From positions 372,001 through 436,000 of the forward strand of contig JACYXH010000839.1 of the NCBI GenBank assembly GCA_026745465.1: a stretch of 64,000 bases of DNA, read 5' to 3'. Both the position numbers and the translations under genes were made by a program. This DNA comes from Lota lota. Lineage: Eukaryota > Chordata > Actinopteri > Gadiformes > Lotidae. Positions within the stretch are counted from its first letter, which is position 1. Each line of letters opens with the position of its first letter. The notes beneath the pieces are model-generated. The model saw nothing but the letters and a program-made list of their open reading frames with translations. It was not told the DNA's origin and made no database searches. Positions 28,262 to 39,527 of the stretch are shown here, one piece after another.

Positions 28262-28298
28262 GTTTTTTTTTGGGGGGGGGGGGGGGGGGGGGGGGGGC
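28262..28298. repeat. Poly-T/poly-G tract
   Basis: T9 followed by about 28 G residues; strong G-quadruplex potential. Confidence 0.95.
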
Positions 28299-29201
28299 TT
28301 GAATTGAGGAATATTCAAGGCTTGGCATCAGTGTAACCAAGGGAACTTCTAAACCTGATTTACCCTGCTGTACATCCATTTAATTCAATTATTTTGAGTC
28401 TGTTGCAGAACAAGCATTAATGTGGATGCTTTTTCTTTATGGCCTTTCAACCGAAAACGAAAAACCCTGTTTGGGCTGGGGGAAATTCAGGTCGCTGCAG
28501 GAGCGTTTAGAAATGGGGTCATTTGAAGTTAATATTTAGTCTCTGGTCGTACAGGATGACTAAGAATAATGGGATTGATTTCTAAACCGATCCAGGATGA
28601 AAAATATGTTGTAGTAATACTATACAGTGTTCTGTACAGTACTATACTGTACACTGTACTGTACAGTATACAGAATTAGTATACTAGTGCAACTAATATC
28701 ACCAATTAGGAGCAAGCAGGACAACTTGTCATAGAATTTTAACTTGATTACCAAGTCTGTTTTTACTCGAGCAGATCCATGGCTCTTTGGCAAGGGTGTC
28801 CTTGTATTGTTGCCAATGCAAGCCTCCATTTAAGTGACTTAAAAGAAACAAACCTCCATCTGATGGGGGATTTACAGAGCAGCATGCAAGCTCTCAAATA
28901 TTTGAATTGTGCCTTCCACAAGGATGAACATGAAAAAAAGATAATAATAAAAAAAAGTAATGTAAATGTATTATAATTCGAAAGTCTTCCTTCTCACATT
29001 TGTCCCGAAAAAAATCAATGTGATCGAACGTTGACATTGTTTTTATTGGTAAATAAACACCGTGGGAACAATATTCATTGTGCAGATTCTACTACTAATT
29101 AGTAACTAAACTCGTTTAATTTGTAAATTACAAGTACTTGCAATGTCAGGTGTGACCTATTTCCAGGATGCACACACACACGCACGCCTGACACACACAT
29201 C

Positions 29202-29261
<60 letters not shown>

Positions 29262-29461
29262 CCTCTATAGGTGATTGCAGTGTAAGAGCCCCACAGAATG
29301 CTGTAACGTAATTGAGTTTGAATGTCTGATGGATGTTCTCGACAGGCTGGACAATGCAATTATCATTGATCTGTTCTGGAATAACCCAGGGCTGCCCCAC
29401 TGGAGTCCACGGGCTAGGGTCCAGGGTTTAGGACCATAGGGGCTCAGAGGAGATGCGCTTC

Positions 29462-29640
29462 TACTATTTAGTCATTGCGCTGATGCTCTGGTCCAAGGCA
29501 ACTTAAAGGGAATGTTGAAGGATGCCTCCAGGTTAGGCTGCAGAGTCAGACATCGAACCCAGAACCTGAACGATTCTGGGTTTGATCCCCAATGTCTGAC
29601 TCTGCAGCCTGGTAGCCCTATAGTCTACTAAGACACTGCC
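29462..29640. repeat. SINE remnant folded into a hairpin
   Basis: A SINE tail (TTTAGTCATTGCGCTGATGC) leads into the B-box region, where 29535-29610 is an inverted repeat: 19 bp perfect outer arms (AGGCTGCAGAGTCAGACAT) and 9 bp inner arms (AACCCAGAA/TTCTGGGTT) with a 9-nt loop. Confidence 0.8.
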
Positions 29641-29890
29641 AGTGTCTTATAACACTATTCAAACTAGTATTCCAATATTGTAGAAACCGGTGTCTTATAT
29701 CAGTATTGTGTACAAACTAGTGTCTTCCAACACTATTGTAGAAACCAGTATATTATAACACTATTCAAAATAGTCTTCCAACACTATTGTATAATGCAGT
29801 GTCTAATAATACTATTGTAGAAACCAGTGTCTTCCAACTCTATTGTAGAAACCAGTGTCTTTTAACTATCCAAACTAGTCTTCCAATACT
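29636..29890. repeat. Degenerate minisatellite (about 26-bp unit)
   Basis: About nine diverged copies of AACACTATTGTAGAAACCAG plus TGTCTT, with alternate units reading CTATTCAAACTAGT. Confidence 0.75.
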
Positions 29891-29982
29891 AAGCCTTGAG
29901 GCCAAATGTAATAATAGACATTTGACATTTCCTGCCACTGACCTCATGAATCTGTACATCTGTGCATGTTAAACAATTAGTT

Positions 29983-30051
<69 letters not shown>

Positions 30052-30884
30052 ATCTTCATTCCCTGTCCTGACCCCGTATGTCATCATGTGATCTGTGCAC
30101 CAGAGCAGGAAGAATCAGAGATAAGCTTGGTTTTGCCACTTGGTGCCAAATCTATAAATTAGATCAGGACTCCGGCAATAAAGCCCTGCTAGTTTAGCTG
30201 TATCGAGGAAACTGAATTACTGAGATAATGAGCTAGTTCCTTCTCCTTATCTACTGCCAGCGATGGAGAAAACTTAATGTATGACTTTGAAAAAAAAGGA
30301 AGACACTAACAAACTTATTTAGATGAAACAGACTTTTGTTCCCAAATTGGGGTTGTGACCGAAAATACACCCTACCAAATGATCGTCACGGTCGCAGTAA
30401 AAAAAAGAGGCTGTTTTCAAAGTATATAAACTGCGATGATACCTGCAGTTAAAATATCTGACGATTAAACAACGATTTAAAAAAAAGAGAATGCCATAAG
30501 TTCTATATTTCTTACAAAGAGCATGCAGAATTCTCCCAGGATGGGTTTGAACAAAATACTTTTCGCTACAGCAGTTCTCCTGAGCACCATGGTTGGGGGA
30601 CAGGCCGTGGAGGCGGTAAAGTGATCCCCAGATGTGTGGGTGTACTCCGGGTACACAGTCAGAGAGCGCCAGCCTCTTCCCTCTGGCTGATTACAGGGCT
30701 CCAGGTTTGTGGTTGAGCGCGAAACGCTAGACGGAGGACAGGTTGGGTGAGGAGAGCAGGAGGAGGAAGATGAGGAGGAGGAAGGTCATATACAATCGGT
30801 GGTGGAGACTTAATCCCTGGAGGTGGGGGTGGGGGGAGGGGCGGCGGGCGACGAGGTTACCAGGGAAAGATCACAGCATGAGTC

Positions 30885-30934
<50 letters not shown>

Positions 30935-31109
30935 TGTGAGAGAGTGTGTGTGTGTCATACAAAATCAAAAGCCATACCCAATTACTCACAAAGAAAGTGA
31001 TCTTGCACGCACATGCATGCACACACACATGCATGCGCACGCACACACACACCTAATCTCAAAGAGTGAGATTACGGAAGTGAGCAGAGCAGAGAGGGAT
31101 GAAAAGGGG

Positions 31110-31154
<45 letters not shown>

Positions 31155-31709
31155 TCTCTCTCGCTCTCTCTTGAAGACGACTTGCAGCTCCTAAATGTTA
31201 TTACTATAAGCTGCATCACAGCTGTAAGTGTGACACAAGCATGTCTGCGAGAGGAAGCGGATGGTTTGGAGCCATCATTCAGCAGAAAGTCTTCGTAATG
31301 CTTCACCCTCCTTATCCTTGTGTTCTGACCGGGATGTAGTCACCCAGCTAAGGCAAAACTACAGGATGAAATCTCCTTCATCAATCCCACACGGAATTCC
31401 GGATGCAATTGTCTAATTCCTAGTGTATTTTAACAAGGATTTTGTTAACATTGATGTTGCAAGGAGATTTTTTAGAAGCGAATATTGAAGGTTGGGTATT
31501 TGTTTTGTTGTTATTCAGGTTTGTGTTGCTGGTCCATTGGTTAGCTGCTGTGTGTGTATTCATTCTGTGTATCTTGGAGGAGGAGAAAGTATACTGTTTA
31601 GAAAGAGACATGGGAGAGAGACAAGTTGCATGGGATGGAAAGACACGAGAGAGTTCATGTAGATAAGTTTATGTGTGCATATATATCAGTGTTGGTGCCT
31701 GTTTGCATT

Positions 31710-31763
<54 letters not shown>

Positions 31764-33124
31764 CGCACTAGTGTGTGAGAGATTAATACCTAGAAATATG
31801 AACGCTATATCTGAATAAACAAAACCTATTTGATCAATAGCGCTACCTTCAAAGGACTGGTCCAAATGCGTGTGTCTACTCCACGGTCGGCTGGACCGTC
31901 TTCTAACACAAGCAGTCAGTACAACTTCCTGCTAGCCTGCAGTTCGGTGTCTGACGCCAGCTTCCAGGGGGGATGGAGAGGTCGCAGGCCGTAATCCCCT
32001 GCAGCGCTGCCATGCGCGTGTTAGCGTAGTGCTTGGCTAGGTCCACCAAAAGCCCCTGCGATCCAAACGCCCGGCCGTCCTGGCCAAACGATGTCATCCT
32101 GTCCGCCAGAAATGACCTCGCCGTGTTTCCTACTGGAAGGGGGATCACAGGGGTCCAGGAAAACATTACATACTGGATCAGATCTGCCGGTCCCGCTGCC
32201 CTACATACAACCAATCTCTGTCCATGTTATTTCATGACCATTGGTGTTAAATTGGTGACCGCATCTTAACCCAAACAAGTCCAGCTGAACTGCACCTAAC
32301 GGATGACATATTTGTATATAACATTTCATATTGAACCTTTATCGAATCAGGTTTGTCTCACAGAGGTTGAGCACCTCTTCTGCAGGAGAGACCTGATATT
32401 TTGCCTAAATCTGTTGATCCAAACAAGGCTAGTGTTACCAGGGCAAAGAGTGGGCTGTGCTGTGAAGCAGACGAGACATTATGGTGTGAACATTTTCGTG
32501 CATGGTCGGTCTGCCCGAGGGTGTAGTCATGAAGGGTGGAGGTGTTTATGGTGCAGGCTGTTTGAAGCACGGAGCTTCTCAGTGGTATGTGCAATGTGCC
32601 GCAGGCTGGACATTAGGCAGGTCGTCTGCAGCTGCTTGGAGTCTGCGCTTACTGACTTTTCAACCCTAACCCTAACCCTGGTTTTTGGTTTTTGATCTTG
32701 TTTATTGAGGAATAAAATCGTCTTCCTTGTGTTGCCCGTATGTAAAGTCAACCCTGTGGTCATGAAGCACTAAACACTGGAAACACGACATTCAAAGTAT
32801 ATCTTTATTTGTTTTTCATTCCTCTTCTGTTCCTATTGACCTGGCGTTATAATAAAAAGAAAAAAGAAAAAAAAAGAATGGTGTAGGACTACTAATCATT
32901 CAAAACAGGATGCAGGAAGGATACTTGCTCTCTGTTTCTCTGTGTGTCTCCTACTCTCTATCATATCATCTTCTCTTTCTTTCTCCCACTCCCTCCCTCC
33001 TTCCCTCCCTCCCTCCATCTCACTATTCCACTGCAAATGCAGCACAAGGAGTTACTACCTTCATTATTAATGGCTTTTTTTCCTCCCTCTTCTCCTCTCT
33101 GGCTTTTCTTCTCCTTCCAAGCAG
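29891..33124. other. Stretch upstream of nav1 exon A
   Basis: It contains GT (29990-30048, 30887-30923, 31711-31759) and AC (31113-31149) runs and AT-rich unique DNA. A 103-codon minus-strand frame at 31903-32214 (core FLADRMTSFGQDGRAFG) has unbiased composition but matches nothing I recognise. A pyrimidine tract at 32930-33120 precedes exon A. Confidence 0.55.
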
Positions 33125-33953
33125 ATAATCGCCCAGGAACTCTGGTGAGCGGCGGGGTGAACCTGAAGCCCATGTCCATGATGTCTCGGAGTCGAGAGAC
33201 GGGGCCAGGCGCCGGCAGCTCGCCCAGCCTCCCCCAGTCCTCCAGCCTCCCCCTCCCCTCCAGCTCCGCGGCCCCCAAGATGGACGCCCGGCAGCAGCAG
33301 TACACCCCCCTCCCCGCCCACCTCGCCGCTCAGCTCATGCGCGCCAGAAGCCGCTCGTTCTACGGTTCTCCTCCTCCGTCGTCATCGTCGTCGTCGTCAA
33401 CGCCCTCGGCGGTGGACGTTCTCCAGAGAGCCGCCCTGAAGAACCAGCTCCTTCAGCAGCAGCAGCAGGACAAGGGCCACCTCCTCCACCCTGCTGCTGG
33501 GAAGGCTGGCAGAGGTGGTGGTGGTGGTGGTGGGGTTGCCGGTCAGTCTCAGAGGGCTAGGGGGACTCGCTCGGCGTACAGCAGCCCCCAGGTGCCCAAG
33601 AGGGAAGCGCCGCGCACCAAAGACACCCTAGACCTCCTCCGCGCGGGGTCTCTCCCCCAGAAGACCCTGCGAGGAGAAGACTGCCCCCGAACCCGGAGCA
33701 ACGCCAACCACAACTGGACCTTTGGGAAGTACCGGCACCGGAGCGTGGACAACGCGGACGTGGAGCCATCCGCGGCGTCTCGCGGCGCCCTCGCCCAGTC
33801 GCTGCCGCCTCAGTCCAGGGCCGGGAACGGGAACGAGGCGGCCGTGGTTTCCCCGAGCGGGGGGAGGAGATACAGCCACAAGGAGAGCGGGAACCTGCTG
33901 TCGAACCAGCCGTGGGCCGTCAACATGGCCGCTGTCGCCCCCTTCAGGTTCAG
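33125..33953 (+). CDS. nav1: nav1 upstream coding exon A (long form)
   Basis: An 829-nt exon, open throughout, with a strong pyrimidine tract and CTTCCAAGCAG acceptor and a TTCAG|GTGAGC donor. It encodes about 275 serine-, proline- and glutamine-rich residues with no folded domain; possible internal starts are the Met cluster at 33172-33183 and a strong-context ATG at 33280 (MDARQQQ). It ends NMAAVAPFRFR, resembling NAV2 and NAV3 (TATVAPFLYR, TATVAPFIYR) roughly 40 residues before their conserved EDPE-RR-RTVKNIADLRQ block. Its 5' phase needs one base from an earlier exon, which I did not find. Assignment to nav1 is inference; a separate gene is the alternative. Confidence 0.65.
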
Positions 33954-35297
33954 GTGAGCACAGCGTTTCACCTAGCATATCAATGATACTGCTACTGCTA
34001 TACTCATAATGATGGTAATACTGCTACTGCTATACTCATAATGATGATAATACTGCTACTGCTATACTCATAATGAGGGTAAGGATGATCATGATGATAA
34101 TACTACTACTGCTATACTCATAATGATGATAATACTGCTACTGCTATACTCATAATGATGATAATACTACTACTGCTATACTCATAATGATGATAATACT
34201 ACTACTGCTATACTCATAATGAGGATAATACTACTACTGCTATACTCATAATGAGGATTATACTGCTACTGCTATACTCATAATGATGATAATACTGCTA
34301 CTGCTATACTCATAATGATGATAATACTACTACTGCGATACTCATAATGATGATAATACTACTACTGCGATACTCATAATGATGATAATACTACTACTGC
34401 TATACTCATAATGAGGATAATACTGCTACTGCTATACTCATAATGATGATAATACTACTACTGCTATACTCATAATGAGGATAATACTGCTACTGCTATA
34501 CTCATAATGAGGGTAAGGATGATCATGATGATAATACTACTGCTATACTCATAATGATGATAATACTACTACTACTATACTCATAATGATGATAATGCTA
34601 CTACTGCTATACTCATAACGAGGGTAATAATGATCATGATGATAATACTACTGCTATACTCATAATGATGATAATACTGCTACTGCTATACTCATAATGA
34701 GGGTAATAATGATCATGATGATAATACTACTGCTATACTCATAATGATGATAATACTGCTACTGCTATACTCATAATGAGGGTAATACTACTACTGCTAT
34801 ACTCATAATGAGGATAATACTAATCATGATGATAATACTGCTACTGCTATACTCATAATGAGGATAATACTACTACTGCTATACTCATAATGAGGATAAT
34901 ACTAATGATGGTGATAATACTGCTACTAATGGCTATTCATCATCACCTAGTATATTAATTGGTTTATTATTATTTCATGAAGGGTTGTGTGTGTCCAGCA
35001 GGCTCCAGGTGACTGAGGAGACTGATGCCTCTCTGGATGAGCTGAGTGACTGTTCTTCAGACTCCATGGAGGTCTGCTGTGAGGACCTGGGTGAGGAACC
35101 AGACCTGCACAAACATCTAGAGCTAGTCCATCTAGTACCAATATATATATATACACAATCCATCTAGTACCAATATATAACAACACTAGTCCATCTAGTA
35201 CCAATATATATATATACACAATCCATCTAGTACCAATATATATATACACACACAATCCATCTAGTACCAATATATAACAACACTAGTCCATCTAGTA

Positions 35298-35373
<76 letters not shown>

Positions 35374-35832
35374 ATAGATCTAGTACCAATATATATATAT
35401 ATATACACAATACATCTAGTACCATAATATATATATATACACACAATACATCTAGAACCATAATATATATATACACAATACATCTAGTACCAATACATTA
35501 CACTAATACATCTAGTACCAATATATAACAACACTAATAAGTCTAGTACCAATATATCCTATATATATATATATAGGATATATATAAATATATATATGTA
35601 TAAAAAGTATAGCACCAATATATACTATATATTGGTGCTATACTTTTTTGCTAAACAAGAAGCCCCTTGTATAGCATGAGGCTATGCTAGCCGTGATGAA
35701 GCCTCCTTTCAGGGCAGCTGTCAGATCCATCAGACCTCAATAGCCGTTTGTGGAGACGTGTATTCCACTGTTCTGTACCCTAATCCAACGCATGTGTGGG
35801 AAAATATTTGTTCTTGGCAGTCATCGGCACAC

Positions 35833-35874
<42 letters not shown>

Positions 35875-36879
35875 CCACGCACGCAACCACGCACGCACAC
35901 ACACACACTGCTTCCCTCATGTCGTCCGTGATAAATATGCACTCCGCGGCACACAGCATTAAAATCCCCCGTATATATCACTCTCAGATATTAACTCTGT
36001 ACCTGTCAGCCAGAGTTACATGTTGACAGCATGTTGCCAAGAACCCGTGGAGTGACTTGTAAATCTTTCTATATAGTGGCTAACCGTGGACGCTGAAATG
36101 TGTTGCGTATTTAGTATTAAGATGTCTTGCTAATGGGGCAGGATAGTGTAGTAGTGAGGGAGTTCAGGACACTTCTCATGAAATGTACTGTGTGCTGGAT
36201 GAACAACATCCTTCCCGGAAAGAGAATGATTATGTAGATATATGTAAATGTTATGTTGCCTGTACAGAGTATATGTCCATACCCGCCATCCAATAGATTT
36301 ACATAAAGATTGACACATAAAGGTAGGAAATGTGTGTCTTGTATGAGATGTCCTTAATGTTCAGCTATGATAAGAGATGAATGATTAACGTTAATGTTTT
36401 TTTACATTAACATTAACCAGCGATACAGCCAATCCCACTTCCAAAACAGATCAACAGACTCTAAGTGATTAATGACATTCTAAGTGGAAGATAATTATGC
36501 AGTTAGTTACCATCACTGTGATAACGATGGCAAAGTCACAGCATTTAATGGTATGCTTTGGTCAGCATAAGGATGTTGTGTTTAATGGATTATCTAGCAA
36601 TTATGGATTATTACTTTTACATTACACATGATTTGGTGGTACATTTAAGATTTCTACTTGGATAGTTTCTTTCTTTTTTTTTTGTATTTTTCACGGTCGC
36701 AAAGTACCGAACAAATACGGTTTAAAATATGAACCCGAAAGCAGAGGGATGTTTCCTCCGAACAGCGTAGCGCTATTTTAGAGGACTCTAAATGGGTTTT
36801 TAATTATCCTAATGACTTTGAAGAGCTAAAAGGACCTGACATACTCCTTGGGGGGAGGGGGGGGGAGGGGGGGAAGGAG

Positions 36880-36940
<61 letters not shown>

Positions 36941-37935
36941 GACATGAGGGAGAAATTGAGAGAGTGCGGTAGAGAGAGAGCAGTGGTTGAAAGACATAGA
37001 AACAAAGAGAGAGGGGGGAGAGATAGAGAGAGGGGAGAGGCAGAGAGAGGAACCCAGTGACTTAGCACAATGTGTGTAAGTATAGACAGATGTGAAACAG
37101 AGAGATAGAGTGGTCTGATGAGGGGATAGGTTTTCACCTCCTGTCTGGCAGATCTTCTTCTTGTCCCAAAGGATATCCATTGAGGGGCGTGGCTAACAAC
37201 AACAACGACCTCGGCTAGTACTGTCTGAGCGCCAGAGAGGAATGTTTTAATAGCAGATAATATGAGCAGTTCTGTCCAAACATCTGTTCTGATGAACATA
37301 AGGTGCGGTGAAAGCTTTGTGTTCTTATGAGCACAGGAAGGAGGATTCTCCAAAAGAGGCACCTTTTCATCCGGAGATCAAAGGAAATGTGGTGAAACGA
37401 ATCCAAGGCATGACGTTGATCCATGTGGCGAGGTTAACACACAAACAGGATGCATCTTTAAGTTCTTTATTTTAATTTTATTTGACACGTTTAACTTCAA
37501 ACAGCTTGATCAGCGGTTTGGATCGACTCGACAGAAACATGAAGCGAGTCAGGCGGGGGGCGGGCGGGTTGAAAGGAAAAAGAAGAAATGAAGAAAGAGC
37601 AAAAGAAAAGAAAAGTCAAAAGGATTTTCATGTGTCTTTTGCACTATCCTGCCGCCCCGCCCCCTTCTCACCTCCCAACACGATGACCTCATCGCTGAAG
37701 AAGTGCCAGAGAACTCCTCATCTGCCGTCGACTCTTCGAATCTCGACCGCTCACACCAAGACTTGTGCGCGCGGCGGTCCCCGATGGCGTTACTTTATAC
37801 ATCGCATCACGGTCGTCACGGCAACACCACGGCAGCTGGTCTGGGGCAGAATGATTACACACATTGTCCGGAGGAATTTACAGTGCACAGCTGTGTAACT
37901 GTCGCCATCGCAAAACCGTTTTTTAAACATACATG

Positions 37936-37979
<44 letters not shown>

Positions 37980-38155
37980 TGTTTGTGTGCGAGGATGTAT
38001 AAGTGTGTGTGTGTGTTTGTGTGTGTGTATGCACGTACGCATATGCGTGCGCACGCACACACACACGTGCATACACACTTATACATCCTCGCACACAAAC
38101 ATACACGCACACACACACACACACATGATGATACACACATGACACACGTACACAG

Positions 38156-38192
<37 letters not shown>

Positions 38193-39372
38193 CATGCACA
38201 CTCTTTCACAGTCCCTGTGAGAGAGTGCGTGAGTGAGAATGGGGCCCAGATGTTTTGAGAAACTAAAGGCAGGATCCATCTCCACCCTCTCCTCTCCTGG
38301 GGAAGGGTGGCCCTCCACCTCATTCGTTAGCTCTGAACATGTAGCGGAGTGTAGAGCCAGAACACAACTTCACCCCGCAAACACAATTACTCACCAGGCC
38401 TGACAACGGTGATACAAACCAGACCGCTTAGACCAAGAGAGAACAAATTCATCTACCGCAATATCAGCCTCCGAAGCTTGAGTGAGTGTTTGGGAAAAAC
38501 AGCATGTCTTGAGTCAAAGCACCTCTCTTCTCTGTGTGTTGAGTCAATGTTTCAACACAGCTCGGTCCAAAACACACTGTTTGCTTCGTGAGTCAGCTGC
38601 TTGGGTTCACTTCATCAGTCTGTTCTTTCTCGGATGAGGGTTCTGTTTGGTCGTCAAATCCGCTGGTGTAGAAGTGAAACGAAGGAATGGATGAATTGCG
38701 TCGCCGCTGCTGAGCTCTGATGAACCATTCTACCTTCGTGCTTATCAAGGACTCCTGTTTTCCCACCCAGGGAAACTCAGGGAACTCGTGATGGGAAGGG
38801 AACAAGCCACGGAGTTGTTTCCATTAAAGCCCTTCTGGCCACTATCGGAGAAACACAAGGGCCTCCAAGTCACAGGAGCTTCGTTTAAAAACAGCGCATT
38901 CTTGATGCATTGGAGTGTGATGGACACAGCGGCAATACTTAAATAAGAATACAAGAATAAAACGTATACGGACAATATATCTATACAAAATAGGGGTAGT
39001 AGAAATGCAGCTGCAAAAATAAATGTAAACATATTGAGTCATACCGTGTCCTTGATAAGAATAGATATTTATTCGTCTGCTCACTGAGCAAGAACGCAAT
39101 GCAAAGATCAATTAAAGACCGGATTAAGATCAACTGTGAATCAGAACTTTATCAATACAATTGGGTACTAAGTGTCTCTCGTCCAAACATGCCCTAATCA
39201 AATAATGACAGTAAGTGTAAACAACTTAAGAATAACTAGAATTAATTCAGGGAGAGAAAATGGAAGCTGAGCAAAGCTTTGCTTATCCTAACATCTTCAT
39301 GTCATTACTGATACGCTTACAGAACACATTCTTCATTGAAGGACTTGGATGGAATACGCTCCAGATTTTCTG

Positions 39373-39417
<45 letters not shown>

Positions 39418-39487
39418 GTAGTGCATGTGTCAGCATGCATGTGTTTGTGTGTGTGTGCGTGCAGTGTAGTGCATGTGTCAGCATGCA

Positions 39488-39527
<40 letters not shown>

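Noticed and set aside
33067..33978. Minus-strand frames opposite nav1 exon A
   Set aside because: GC-rich antisense shadows of a coding exon with splice sites and NAV-like sequence on the plus strand.
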